53,916 nt of DNA from Bacillus hominis (GCF_018332515.1 NZ_BOQD01000034.1:1-53916); one strand, 5' to 3'. Positions 1 through 6,831 are shown, numbered from the stretch's first letter. Notes: generated by a model not told the origin, from the letters alone. Numbers and translations are program-made.

Positions 1-26
1 ATGTTAACGTTAATATTAACGTAATG
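1..26. repeat. Partition-site repeat cluster, left part
   Basis: The first 26 bases hold a perfect 16-base palindrome at 7-22 (ACGTTAATATTAACGT) inside the 19-base string ATGTTAACGTTAATATTAA. The same 19 bases recur at 52582-52600. The cluster continues directly into 53898-53916 if the molecule is a circle, placing it immediately upstream of minus-strand parA. RHH-type ParB proteins usually bind such repeats both as centromere and as operator of the par operon; this role is inferred. Confidence 0.7.
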
Positions 27-186
27 TAATTTATACATTATCTTTATGTAGATTTAATAATAACAAAATAAAAACATATCATTTTGTTTTTGTCAATTTA
101 ACATGATGCTAATAAATTCTTTAATAACAAGCCTTTCCCTGCATGATTACATAAAAAAAGACAAACGCAATGCTTGTCGTCTGTCC

Positions 187-215
187 TTGTATCTCTATTA
201 ATCTTGCGTTACAAT
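187..215 (+). promoter_or_regulatory. Probable rep promoter
   Basis: TTGTAT at 187-192 and TACAAT at 210-215 are separated by exactly 17 bases, a good sigma-A spacing. It would give a leader of about 200 bases before the rep start at 420. No other credible gene lies between 27 and 420. Confidence 0.5.
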
Positions 216-246
216 AAATGTAGAAAACAATCGAATAAATGGACAA

Positions 247-288
247 AGGGCCTATTCTCTCCCCGACCAAAGTTTGAGAATAAACCCT
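247..288 (+). other. Stem-loop in the rep leader
   Basis: AGGG (247-250) and ATTCTC (254-259) pair with GAGAAT (276-281) and CCCT (285-288), giving a two-part stem around a 16-base loop. A smaller hairpin, TACAC/GTGTA around 298-312, follows. A structured leader this long before a plasmid rep gene often carries antisense-RNA or attenuation copy control; that is inference here. Confidence 0.4.
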
Positions 289-419
289 CCAATAAGTTAC
301 ACAAGGTGTGTACCCTGTTGTTAATTAATTTATGTCTCTATGATATCAAATTTAAACAATAAGGTAAATACTTTTATACTCTTGTGTGACTTCCTTTTAT
401 TCTCTAAGGAGGTCTATTT

Positions 420-1730
420 GTGTTAGCTGTACGGCAATCACAGGAAACATTTATTGATGAGTGGCATGAATGCTATTTATCAGAGTATAAAAAAAGTGGA
501 TATATAGCCGTTTTAGATTTGAGCGGTAGCGAGAAAAAGCAATTATGGATAGGTACGAATGATGTTAAAACTCTTTCGAATATGTCTAATCCTTCAAATA
601 AGGACTTTTATCTATCTCTGAATAGTTTCACATTCGGAAGTAGGAAAGCGACGGATTTAAAGCAAATAAGAAACATTGGCGTGGATTTAGATTTTTACAA
701 GTTGGATATTTCAAAAGAGTACGTGATTCGAAATTTACAAGATTGTATCGCTGAAGGGTTGTTACCATGTCCAAACCTTGTAATGTACGGAAGAGGAATG
801 CAGCTGATTTACACTGTACAAGGTGGAGCGGCTCCGCAAATGGCATTTTTATCACAGTACATAACAAATCATTTCATAAAGATGTTAATGCCGTTAGGAG
901 CCGACGGATCATGCAGTGACCTTTCAAGGGTTTTACGCATGCCATATACGACTCATAGCAAAACAGGCAAGCAAATAGAACTAGAAATTTGGACAAGACG
1001 TGAGCATGATTTACAGGAATTATATGATTATGTACCGCCTTTAGAAAAGAAAAGACCAAGACGATCAAAACCAAGTAAAAAAGGTTCACTTTCAACATTA
1101 CCTTCTCAAAAAGGTGTAATGAATCTTTATAGTTTAAATACAAAAAGGAAATCAGATTTAGAGAAGATTGTAATGCTCAGAAACGGCGAAATAGAGCACA
1201 GGCACGACATGACATACATTTATGCCTTCACTACAGCTTTAATCGTTAAAAACCAAGCAGCGACGCTTGAAATGACGTTTCAATTAAATGATAAGTTCAA
1301 AGAACCGCAAAAACGAAAAGAAATAGAACGGACAGCAAAAGATGCGTACAAAGACGCGATTGCATTTTTTGATGCGTTTGCATCTAACAACTTCAATAAA
1401 CAAGGACTACCATACGGTTTAATAAAACCAATGAAAACAGAGACGATTTTTAAGAAGTTAGATATTAAATTGACGGAAAAAGAGCTTGAAATTATGGATA
1501 CCTTGATTGATTCTGAAGAGATTAAGCGTAGAGATAAATTAAGAAAACGAAAAGCGCGTGGATCAGTAAGTCAAGATGAATATTCAAAGAAATTGTTTGA
1601 TGATAAAAACACAAAGTTAGAAACTATAAAAAAAATAATAAGAAAAGATCCAACGGCATCTATCAGAAAGATAGCAGAAGCAACAGGGTTATCTAAATCA
1701 GTAGTTGCAAGATTAAAAAAAGAAATATAA
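420..1730 (+). CDS. rep: Plasmid replication protein, primase-like
   Basis: 436 residues starting at GTG 420, chosen because AAGGAGGT (406-413) lies 6 bases upstream. The N-terminal part has an IGVDLDFY segment near residue 86 and a later block, DLSRVLRMPYTTHSKTG (about 168-184), resembling the metal-binding and D-x-x-R-x-L-R-x-P elements of archaeo-eukaryotic primase-type replication proteins. The last 50 residues form a helix-turn-helix (IRKIAEATGLSKSVVARLKK). It is the only replication initiator candidate outside the phage early operon and lies next to the partition operon across the circle join, so it is called the plasmid Rep. A promoter and structured leader precede it; direct repeats and a terminator follow. 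The primase assignment comes from motifs only and is moderate. Confidence 0.72.
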   Translation: MLAVRQSQETFIDEWHECYLSEYKKSGYIAVLDLSGSEKKQLWIGTNDVKTLSNMSNPSNKDFYLSLNSFTFGSRKATDLKQIRNIGVDLDFYKLDISKEYVIRNLQDCIAEGLLPCPNLVMYGRGMQLIYTVQGGAAPQMAFLSQYITNHFIKMLMPLGADGSCSDLSRVLRMPYTTHSKTGKQIELEIWTRREHDLQELYDYVPPLEKKRPRRSKPSKKGSLSTLPSQKGVMNLYSLNTKRKSDLEKIVMLRNGEIEHRHDMTYIYAFTTALIVKNQAATLEMTFQLNDKFKEPQKRKEIERTAKDAYKDAIAFFDAFASNNFNKQGLPYGLIKPMKTETIFKKLDIKLTEKELEIMDTLIDSEEIKRRDKLRKRKARGSVSQDEYSKKLFDDKNTKLETIKKIIRKDPTASIRKIAEATGLSKSVVARLKKEI

Positions 1731-1814
1731 TGTCCCACTCCTGTCTCTTTAAAGCATAGTTATATGGGCTTGCTAGTAGGTGTCCCATCCCTGTCCTTTT
1801 AAAGCAATAGTTAT
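1731..1814. repeat. Imperfect 33-base direct repeat after rep
   Basis: Bases 1731-1763 and 1781-1814 are near copies: both begin TGTCCCA, continue through CCTGTC and TTTAAAGCA and end TAGTTAT, with a few substitutions and one inserted A. The starts are 50 bases apart. The position just after the Rep stop suggests an iteron, an incompatibility element or part of the origin; no function is proven. Confidence 0.6.
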
Positions 1815-1840
1815 TTGCATTGTTTAACTATTTAATTACG

Positions 1841-1864
1841 AACCTCCTATTTAGGGGGTTTTTA
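1841..1864 (+). terminator. Rho-independent terminator of rep
   Basis: AACCTCC pairs with GGGGGTT across a TATTTA loop (one T-G pair) and is followed by TTTTATTAT. It closes the rep transcription unit. The stretch 1865-2028 behind it shows no gene. Confidence 0.75.
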
Positions 1865-2028
1865 TTATGTTAGGGGACTGTTAGAATATGTTCTATTTCT
1901 GAATTTGGTTTTATCAATTAGATATAGTACGTGAAATTTATTTAGATAAGTTTATTTTTACGTCAACAAAAACTGATATGAGGGTGTTATCCTATTATTA
2001 GATTAATTAATAGAAGAGGGGATTGAAT

Positions 2029-2382
2029 ATGTTATTGGATTTTGAAATTATGGATTTAGGTTTTACTGAAGAGGATATTGCAGAGATTTCTAATCACTTT
2101 GAATGTAATCTTACTATAGTGGATTGGGAAGATATAATGTTATTTGAAAACGATGAGGCTATTTTTAAACATCTCTTTATTGAAGATCAAACTAATGAAG
2201 CGATTATTGAGACCTTATTAGAGATGGGTGAAGTTTCGGCAGAAGATTTAGCTGATGGTCAAACTGTAATGGATTATATGATAGATAATGGTGATGAAAT
2301 TATTTTTAAGTTGCCTAATGGTAGATGGGCTATATTCACTTATGAATTGTTACGCAAAGAGGCATTACAACAAATGGATTAA
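2029..2382 (+). CDS. Acidic hypothetical protein
   Basis: 117 residues from ATG 2029. A TTG at 2023 is in frame but sits too close to the GAGGGG ribosome-binding site (2016-2021), so the ATG is preferred. The protein is strongly acidic, rich in Asp and Glu throughout, with no membrane segment and no Cys. I do not recognise the family. It stands alone between two terminators, which suggests a separately expressed accessory gene of the prophage state. An acidic DNA-mimic role is possible but has no direct support. Confidence 0.6.
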   Translation: MLLDFEIMDLGFTEEDIAEISNHFECNLTIVDWEDIMLFENDEAIFKHLFIEDQTNEAIIETLLEMGEVSAEDLADGQTVMDYMIDNGDEIIFKLPNGRWAIFTYELLRKEALQQMD

Positions 2383-2394
2383 TTATAGAATGGG

Positions 2395-2421
2395 AAAAGG
2401 GGCGCTTTATGCGTCTTTTTT
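2395..2421 (+). terminator. Terminator of the acidic gene
   Basis: AAAAGGGGCGC (2395-2405) folds with GCGTCTTTTTT (2411-2421) around TTTAT, ending in a T run. Confidence 0.65.
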
Positions 2422-2422
2422 A

Positions 2423-2447
2423 TAAAGAAAAGACACCCTAAGGTGCC
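2423..2447 (-). terminator. Minus-strand terminator
   Basis: Read on the minus strand, GGCACC TTAG GGTGTC forms a 6-pair hairpin with one wobble, followed by TTTTCTTT. It would end transcription of the membrane gene at 2549-2827. Confidence 0.55.
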
Positions 2448-2548
2448 TTACTCCGACTTGAACCATCTTAAATAAGGCATATAATTTCAAAAAACTGTTT
2501 GTACTTTCCTTATCAAGATTCTATTCCTCATGTGTTTTTATACAATCG

Positions 2549-2827
2549 TTAAAAACGATTTCTTTTATCATCTAAAAACCCTTCAAGCAACCAAAAAATT
2601 CCTTTTAACACGAACAGACCAATAAAGAATAAGCTTACAAAAAAGTTTACATAAGGAATTATTACAAATGCCCACTCACGTTGCCTCATGCCTTTGTCGT
2701 AGGAGTCCTTCCCCCACATTACATCTTTATTATTTACTCCCCAGTAGACAATACATGCAGGTATAATATAACCCCAAAAAAAGTTTGAAGATACTAATCC
2801 ATACAATACCCCTACCATTGCACCCAT
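2549..2827 (-). CDS. Small two-helix membrane protein
   Basis: 92 residues with AAGGGGAG ahead of the ATG at 2825-2827. Residues 1-30 form one hydrophobic helix and 55-83 a second (FVIIPYVNFFVSLFFIGLFV), with a polar loop and a basic tail DDKRNRF. No family is recognised. It lies just downstream of the DUF4352 gene on the same strand, with a terminator between them. Membrane proteins expressed from the lysogen beside repressors often act in superinfection exclusion; that is inference from position. Confidence 0.6.
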   Translation of the reverse strand: MGAMVGVLYGLVSSNFFWGYIIPACIVYWGVNNKDVMWGKDSYDKGMRQREWAFVIIPYVNFFVSLFFIGLFVLKGIFWLLEGFLDDKRNRF

Positions 2828-2910
2828 TGTGTTCTCCCCTTCTTAACGATGCGTTTAATAAATAGTATATTTTAATTAAACACATCCTATTTTATTTATG
2901 TCAGAGAGTG

Positions 2911-2940
2911 AAATAAAAGCACTCTTTCGAGTGCCTTTTT
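2911..2940. terminator. Bidirectional terminator
   Basis: GCACTC (2919-2924), loop TTTC, GAGTGC (2929-2934). It is followed by CTTTTT on the plus strand and by TTTTATTT on the minus strand, so it can end the DUF4352 gene. Confidence 0.7.
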
Positions 2941-2941
2941 G

Positions 2942-3523
2942 CTATTCCACTTTTAATGTAATTTCTTTCCCTGCTAGACCACCGCGAGCCTTTAATGCCA
3001 ATCCTTGTACATCTTTAGGTACATCAAATACTATTTTCCCTGTTTGTGATAGTCCAGGATTTAATTTTTCTAACAAGAATTTAGAGTTACCGCCATTCGC
3101 AACGTTTAACTTAATTTGAGCAGCAGAGCTAGTTGAAAACTCACGACCTTGATTATCGACTAATTTAAAGCTATTACTACTTAATGTAATTGCATCTTTT
3201 TGATTGTTTGTAAGTGTTAATTCAACAATTTTAAAGACCCCTTGAGCTTTTTCGTTTACATATTCTGTTCCAACTGACTCTAAAGTTTCAACAGATCCAA
3301 CAGTAATTTTAACGTTTGAGGATTCCCCTTCTTTAGAAAGTTCTTTTGGTTCCTCTTTTTTAGCTTCTTTTTCTTTCTTTGGAGCATCTCTTTTCGTTTC
3401 TTGTTTTGATTCAGTAGATGCTTTCTCCTTTGGATCATTACTACCATCAACAACCGCAGCAATAAAGATGATAACGACAATCGCTATTACCCCTAAACAC
3501 CCAAACTTAAAGAATTTACCCAT
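2942..3523 (-). CDS. Membrane-anchored DUF4352-like protein
   Basis: 193 residues. The ATG at 3521-3523 is chosen over an upstream in-frame ATG because AGGAGG precedes it at normal spacing. Residues 5-25 are a membrane anchor (FGCLGVIAIVVIIFIAAVV); there is no clear lipobox. Residues 30-68 are a Lys/Glu-rich linker. From about 70 to the end is a beta-rich domain with the pattern VFKIVELTLTNNQKDAI and a late VFDVPKD, typical of the telokin-like DUF4352 fold of secreted Bacillus proteins and prophages. It is expected outside the membrane. A lysogenic conversion or cell-surface role is plausible from its place next to the repressor. Confidence 0.75.
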   Translation of the reverse strand: MGKFFKFGCLGVIAIVVIIFIAAVVDGSNDPKEKASTESKQETKRDAPKKEKEAKKEEPKELSKEGESSNVKITVGSVETLESVGTEYVNEKAQGVFKIVELTLTNNQKDAITLSSNSFKLVDNQGREFSTSSAAQIKLNVANGGNSKFLLEKLNPGLSQTGKIVFDVPKDVQGLALKARGGLAGKEITLKVE

Positions 3524-3616
3524 TATGTATTTCCTCCTATGATCAAATGTAAGATTTCTCAACCAATCATAACAAATCCGGTTATAAATATATTGTCATA
3601 TTATGTCGAATGAAAA

Positions 3617-3640
3617 TAAAAAAAGAGAGCCGGGGCCCTC
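3617..3640 (-). terminator. Possible terminator behind the XRE repressor
   Basis: On the minus strand GAGGG and CTCTC-side bases pair (one wobble) around CCCCGG, followed by TCTTTTTTTATTTT. It is the first such structure downstream of the repressor at 3854-4171. Confidence 0.4.
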
Positions 3641-3743
3641 GCTGGTAAGAATGGTCAAATAATGTCAAATTTTACCTCTAGATATTGGAAAAACTTTCTT
3701 TTATGATGTAATCAACAGATATACAACACCAAATTACGACTCG

Positions 3744-3860
3744 AAATATAAGGCGCTGTAACGCTTCATATTTCACTTTTGACCGCTTTAAGTAGTTTAG
3801 TATAGTAAACACGATTGAAACTTATTATGTAGTGAACTGGAAGGTGTGATGAACTACATA
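3744..3860. repeat. Two inverted repeats downstream of the repressor
   Basis: AAATAT...GCG...CGC...ATATTT forms a cruciform at about 3744-3773. TATGTAGT (3826-3833) and ACTACATA (3853-3860) are a perfect 8-base inverted repeat 19 bases apart, the right arm overlapping the repressor stop codon. No role is known; a regulator site or RNA end structure is possible. The stretch 3524-3853 otherwise shows no gene. Confidence 0.4.
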
Positions 3861-4171
3861 AAATACTTCTTAATCAAATAAGTGTATTCAACTAACAGAT
3901 TTAAAGCCTTCTTTTGTGGTTCGGTGTCTAAATTGGATATCTGATCCAAAATCACTTCAAATTGTGGTGGCATACGATATGTTCTACCTACCAGGTTATC
4001 CAAAGAAATATTATAAAGATCGCTAATTTTTATGAGCGTTGAAAGATCTGGTTCAGCACGATTGCCTTCCCAATTTGTATATGTTGAACGAGCAACATTC
4101 AAATAGACGGCTACGTCATTTTGAGACAAACCTTGTTTCTTTCGAAAATAAATTAATCGTTCTCCAAGCAA
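3854..4171 (-). CDS. XRE-family repressor
   Basis: 105 residues. The start is taken as TTG 4169-4171 because no in-frame ATG exists and GGGCGGTG lies upstream; this start is weakly supported. Residues 1-62 are a classic Cro/CI helix-turn-helix (LSQNDVAVYLNVARSTYTNWE), and the tail is helical with no peptidase domain. It faces away from aimR across a 500-base regulatory region with tandem repeats, so it probably controls aimR and itself. It is distinct from the second repressor at 6291. Confidence 0.8.
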   Translation of the reverse strand: MLGERLIYFRKKQGLSQNDVAVYLNVARSTYTNWEGNRAEPDLSTLIKISDLYNISLDNLVGRTYRMPPQFEVILDQISNLDTEPQKKALNLLVEYTYLIKKYFM

Positions 4172-4289
4172 TGTAATGCACCGCCCTGTCTAATATTGGA
4201 CAATTATAATCGAATGCAGGCATTAAATGGTATATATTTGGATAAAACGATTAGTTTATAAACAAAAAACAAACAAAATGTTGGATTTC

Positions 4290-4325
4290 AAAACGTATAA
4301 AAAACGTATAGAACAAATGTTTGTT
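4290..4325. promoter_or_regulatory. Tandem operator-like repeats
   Basis: AAAACGTATA occurs perfectly at 4290-4299 and 4301-4310, an 11-base period that puts both copies on one face of the helix. AACAAA-TG-TTTGTT at 4312-4325 is an adjoining inverted repeat. They lie between the divergent XRE repressor and aimR, so they are likely operators of the XRE protein. Confidence 0.5.
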
Positions 4326-4375
4326 TAGTGGTAAAATATGCATATGGGTATTTTTATGTAAGATTTTTTTCATAA

Positions 4376-4402
4376 GGGAAACGTTGATATATAGCGTTTT
4401 CC
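4376..4402. repeat. Inverted repeat in the aimR control region
   Basis: GGGAAACG (4376-4383) and CGTTTTCC (4395-4402) are near-perfect inverted arms around TTGATATATAG. It could be a regulator site or a short RNA hairpin. Confidence 0.4.
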
Positions 4403-4443
4403 TAACTTTCTCAATAAAAATCAGATAATCATAGGACTGAATA

Positions 4444-4472
4444 TTGGGAAAGTTGTGTTATTATGGTAATAA
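4444..4472 (+). promoter_or_regulatory. Probable aimR promoter
   Basis: TTGGGA (4444-4449) and TAATAA (4467-4472) are 17 bases apart. Transcription from here would begin near 4480, just ahead of the folded leader at 4490, and would read into aimR. Confidence 0.4.
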
Positions 4473-4489
4473 CTAAATCGGACGCAAAA

Positions 4490-4576
4490 AAGACTCATAA
4501 CTGTGTAAGTGTTTTTGCGAGAACCCTTACACCGTCCTCCCTAAAGCAGGTAGGGAAAACACTTGTCATAAGTCTT
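4490..4576 (+). ncRNA. Long stem-loop in the aimR leader
   Basis: AAGACT (4490-4495) pairs with AGTCTT (4571-4576), and AAGTGTTTT (4507-4515) pairs perfectly with AAAACACTT (4556-4564). A smaller CCCT/AGGG stem sits inside. No reading frame is kept across it. It precedes a terminator-type hairpin and may be the sensing half of an attenuator or a separate small RNA. Confidence 0.5.
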
Positions 4577-4612
4577 ATACATACATATTATAGCATACAA
4601 CACAGATGCAAT

Positions 4613-4664
4613 GACACGTTTTCCTTAAAATGTTAAAAACTACTAGGGGTAACGTGTCTTTTTT
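4613..4664 (+). terminator. Attenuator-type terminator before aimR
   Basis: GACACGTT (4613-4620) pairs perfectly with AACGTGTC (4651-4658) and runs straight into TTTTTT. The loop is 30 bases. The structure ends only a few bases before the aimR ribosome-binding site (AAGGGGG, about 4672-4678), so read-through of it would set aimR expression. Confidence 0.6.
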
Positions 4665-4687
4665 GTTCCACAAGGGGGACAAATACT

Positions 4688-5815
4688 GTGCAAAGTGTTT
4701 TGGCTAAAATTAATGATGATTTATATTCTCAAAAAATAAGTAACAGACAATTATCTGTAATACTTGATGTAAGTCATACTAAAACAAATGAAATGTTATC
4801 AAATAAAAGAGAATTTGATTTCGTTGATTTCGTAAGGGTTTTACAAATACTTTACCCTAATGATGTGAACTTAAGAAGGAGTTATATCCAGTTGTTTTCT
4901 CGGAATATGTCTCCAAAAAACATCAGGCTAGGTATGGAGTTTTTAAACTTATATGGAGAACTTACATTACAGAAAGGCTTAGTGGAGAGGGCGTTAACAT
5001 CATCTAATCGAGTTAATAAACAGTTAGCAGAGGTATATGATTTACTACATCAACGAAGTGGAGAAGAGATTACTAAAAAAGATTTCCATAAACGAATTGA
5101 AGGAAAAAGAAAAGAAAAGAAAATCACAAGTAATGAACTTCGAATTGTTTCTGATTTCGCATTGATTTACTCATTTTTAGATTATAAAAATTACCAAATG
5201 GTTTTGGAGTACACTCAAGAGTTAACAGGGTGCATTGAAAATATAAAGAATAGTTCTTTAGCTCATTCTTTCTCGATACGAGCAAAAGAAATGAAAGCAT
5301 CTAGTAACCATCGGACAAATAACTTAGAGTTAGCAAGATCACTGTGCAAAGAAATCATAAATGATAAAGATAACCTGTATATCGGAACGACAGCGAATGC
5401 ATATTGTATCCTTGCTGAATCTTATTCGTTAACTGATTTCGAAACATCTAAATCGTTTTTGCAACGTGGGTTGTCGTTGCTTCGTAACCCTACAAATAAA
5501 AAGTTAGTTATCAGGAAGAGAGTCTTAGAAAATACATTAGATTTCCTTAGACTTCACTGGGGAAAAGAATTGGATCTAGTCCAGACTTATCATGATGCTG
5601 AATTAGCCTTTTTGTACATTAAAACAAATCGAAAGAGTGAAGCAATTGCGATTCTAGAAAAAATCGAACGTGAAAACGGATGTCTTTCGGCATTCCAAGA
5701 ATATTATAAAGGTCTTGCTACTGGAGACAAAAAATACTTCGAAAAGTCCATAGAAAAATTTGAAAAAACAGGTGATTTTTTCTATATTTCTCTACCGAAA
5801 CAATCCTTAAAATGA
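4688..5815 (+). CDS. aimR: AimR-like arbitrium receptor
   Basis: 375 residues from GTG 4688 with AAGGGGG upstream. Residues 1-65 form a helix-turn-helix (NRQLSVILDVSHTKTNEMLS). The rest is all-helical, TPR-like, about the length of AimR of phages phi3T and SPbeta (near 380). The C-terminal stretch YYKGL...KKYFEKSIEKFEKTGDFFYISLP matches the pattern I recall for AimR closely. AimR is an RRNPPA-type regulator that binds DNA when its peptide is absent and thereby favours lysis. A secreted-peptide gene follows 34 bases later, the standard aimR-aimP order. A PlcR/Rap relative is the alternative, but phage context, size and end motif favour AimR. Confidence 0.85.
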   Translation: MQSVLAKINDDLYSQKISNRQLSVILDVSHTKTNEMLSNKREFDFVDFVRVLQILYPNDVNLRRSYIQLFSRNMSPKNIRLGMEFLNLYGELTLQKGLVERALTSSNRVNKQLAEVYDLLHQRSGEEITKKDFHKRIEGKRKEKKITSNELRIVSDFALIYSFLDYKNYQMVLEYTQELTGCIENIKNSSLAHSFSIRAKEMKASSNHRTNNLELARSLCKEIINDKDNLYIGTTANAYCILAESYSLTDFETSKSFLQRGLSLLRNPTNKKLVIRKRVLENTLDFLRLHWGKELDLVQTYHDAELAFLYIKTNRKSEAIAILEKIERENGCLSAFQEYYKGLATGDKKYFEKSIEKFEKTGDFFYISLPKQSLK

Positions 5816-5849
5816 TATAATCGAGGTATAAATAAAGGTGGTGAAATGA

Positions 5850-6002
5850 TTGAAGTCAAAGATCATTAAATCGATTTTAGCAATGGTTGCTGTAGCGTGT
5901 TTTTCTTTCGCTATTGTACAAACAACAGATGCACAACAAGTCGAAGAAGCTAAAGCACCTGAAGTATATATGCGAGTTGATCCTGGTGGAGCCGGTGGTT
6001 AA
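5850..6002 (+). CDS. aimP: AimP-like signal peptide precursor
   Basis: 50 residues from TTG 5850 with AAAGGTGG upstream. The N-terminus is basic (MKSKIIKS) followed by a hydrophobic core (ILAMVAVACFSFAIV) and a TTDAQQ exit, a Sec signal peptide. The tail is EAKAPEVYMRVDPGGAGG. In arbitrium systems the mature signal is cut from the C-terminal end of AimP and re-imported to bind AimR. The ending here is Gly-rich (DPGGAGG) rather than the xxxRGA type of phi3T and SPbeta. The exact mature peptide cannot be told from sequence. Confidence 0.82.
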   Translation: MKSKIIKSILAMVAVACFSFAIVQTTDAQQVEEAKAPEVYMRVDPGGAGG

Positions 6003-6017
6003 TTAAATAGATATAAA

Positions 6018-6056
6018 GAATGACACTATCATTGCGATAGTGTCATTCGTGCTTTT
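6018..6056 (+). terminator. Terminator behind aimP
   Basis: GAATGACACTATC (6018-6030), loop ATTGC, then the perfect complement GATAGTGTCATTC (6036-6048), a 13-pair stem. The T tract is short and delayed (GTGCTTTT), so leakage or regulation is possible. It separates aimR-aimP from the next promoter. Confidence 0.75.
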
Positions 6057-6063
6057 AGAGGGT

Positions 6064-6097
6064 GGAACGCTTTTTGACAAATTTGCAAAACCGTTCC
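6064..6097 (+). promoter_or_regulatory. Candidate AimR-controlled promoter
   Basis: GGAACG (6064-6069) and CGTTCC (6092-6097) are perfect inverted half-sites with a 22-base spacer. A consensus -35 box TTGACA (6074-6079) lies between them, and a weak -10 (TATGTG) falls at about 6099-6104. Widely spaced short inverted repeats between aimP and the downstream aimX region are what is known for AimR operators, so this is the best candidate site in the window. Confidence 0.5.
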
Positions 6098-6147
6098 GTA
6101 TGTGAAAGATTCACAAACTAATATGAAGTTATTGGAGGATGTTGAGG

Positions 6148-6285
6148 ATGGAGAAAGTACAAGTTGAAAGTGTAGAAATAGAAATCAATACGGCGTTAAG
6201 CGATATTGTGAGTGCAGCGCACACAGGGGACTCAATATCATATGAAATGTTATTAAAAATAAAAGAAGCGATTGGTAGCATCTAA
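6148..6285 (+). CDS. 45-residue ORF in the aimX position
   Basis: ATG 6148 follows TTGGAGGA at a spacing of 8. The protein (MEKVQVESVEIEINTALSDI at the start, ending MLLKIKEAIGSI) is small, acidic and helical, with no signal peptide. Its promoter carries the presumed AimR site. In the known phages the AimR target is aimX, a short transcript that opposes lysogeny; here the target may act as RNA or through this peptide. The product itself is not recognised. Confidence 0.6.
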   Translation: MEKVQVESVEIEINTALSDIVSAAHTGDSISYEMLLKIKEAIGSI

Positions 6286-6298
6286 AGCTATCAATCGC
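6268..6298. terminator. Convergent terminator
   Basis: GCGATTGGTAGC (6268-6279) and GCTATCAATCGC (6287-6298) pair over 12 positions with one wobble. On the minus strand the stem is followed by TTCTTTTATTTTT, a good tail for the CI-type repressor gene. It overlaps the last codons of the 45-residue ORF. Confidence 0.65.
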
Positions 6299-6641
6299 CC
6301 GATATTTTAACAAGGTTTCTTATTATTTCTAAAAGTTCTTTTTGTTTTTCGGGGTTTTTTGTTCTTATTTGAGACATAAGGTCTTCTAATTCATCTTTTG
6401 CTGTAATATTAGGGTCTTTCTCATCCGATTCACCTAATACATAAGATACAGAAACGTTTGATATTCTGGCAATTTCCAAGCTCATCTTTTTAGATGGGCA
6501 TTTTTCACTTTCTTCATTTTCCCACATTGATACTGCTGATCTACTTTGCATACCTAATGCTTCAGCAAATTCTCTTTGGCTAAGTTTAAGTATATCTGTC
6601 CTTATTTCCTTAACTCGTCTACTAATTAGTTTATAATCCAT
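6291..6641 (-). CDS. CI-like XRE repressor
   Basis: 116 residues from ATG 6639-6641 with AAGGTGA upstream. Residues 8-68 form an XRE helix-turn-helix (LSQREFAEALGMQSRSAVSM). The short C-terminal helix region (residues 80-116) lacks the LexA-type peptidase part, so induction must come from elsewhere, for example the antirepressor at 7132 or the arbitrium branch. It is divergent from the Cro-like gene, with operator copies in both promoters. Confidence 0.82.
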   Translation of the reverse strand: MDYKLISRRVKEIRTDILKLSQREFAEALGMQSRSAVSMWENEESEKCPSKKMSLEIARISNVSVSYVLGESDEKDPNITAKDELEDLMSQIRTKNPEKQKELLEIIRNLVKISGD

Positions 6642-6727
6642 TGTTTTTAATCACCTTAATATTTATTAGTAATTCTAATCTTACTAATGATATGAAATCT
6701 TCCCTTATTATTAAATTTAACAAAAAT

Positions 6728-6744
6728 GTTCTCAAAATGACAAC
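6728..6744. promoter_or_regulatory. Operator copy 1 with repressor promoter
   Basis: GTTCTCAAAATGACAAC is a degenerate copy of the operator motif. On the minus strand TTGTCA overlaps it and is followed, 17 bases on, by TTAAAT, a good promoter for the CI-like gene; binding would shut it off (autoregulation). Confidence 0.6.
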
Positions 6745-6800
6745 ACTTTTTAGTGAAATAACAGAGATCATAAAAATTTTTATATTTTTTAAAATTAGGG

Positions 6801-6831
6801 GTTCTCAAAATGAGACTCCCTATGTTATACT
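6801..6831. promoter_or_regulatory. Operator copy 2 with Cro-side promoter
   Basis: GTTCTCAAAATGAGAC (6801-6816) overlaps the presumed -35 region; TTATAC/TATACT at 6825-6831 is the -10 of the rightward promoter for the Cro-like gene at 6865. This is the main repression site of the early operon. Confidence 0.65.

Noticed and set aside
174-362. 62-residue plus-strand frame before rep
   Set aside because: No ribosome-binding site; it covers the rep promoter and leader hairpins and has no protein-like pattern.
6018-6048. 13-pair hairpin behind aimP taken as an AimR operator
   Set aside because: Stem continuity and a 5-base loop fit a terminator; the split GGAACG/CGTTCC pair further on is a better regulator site.
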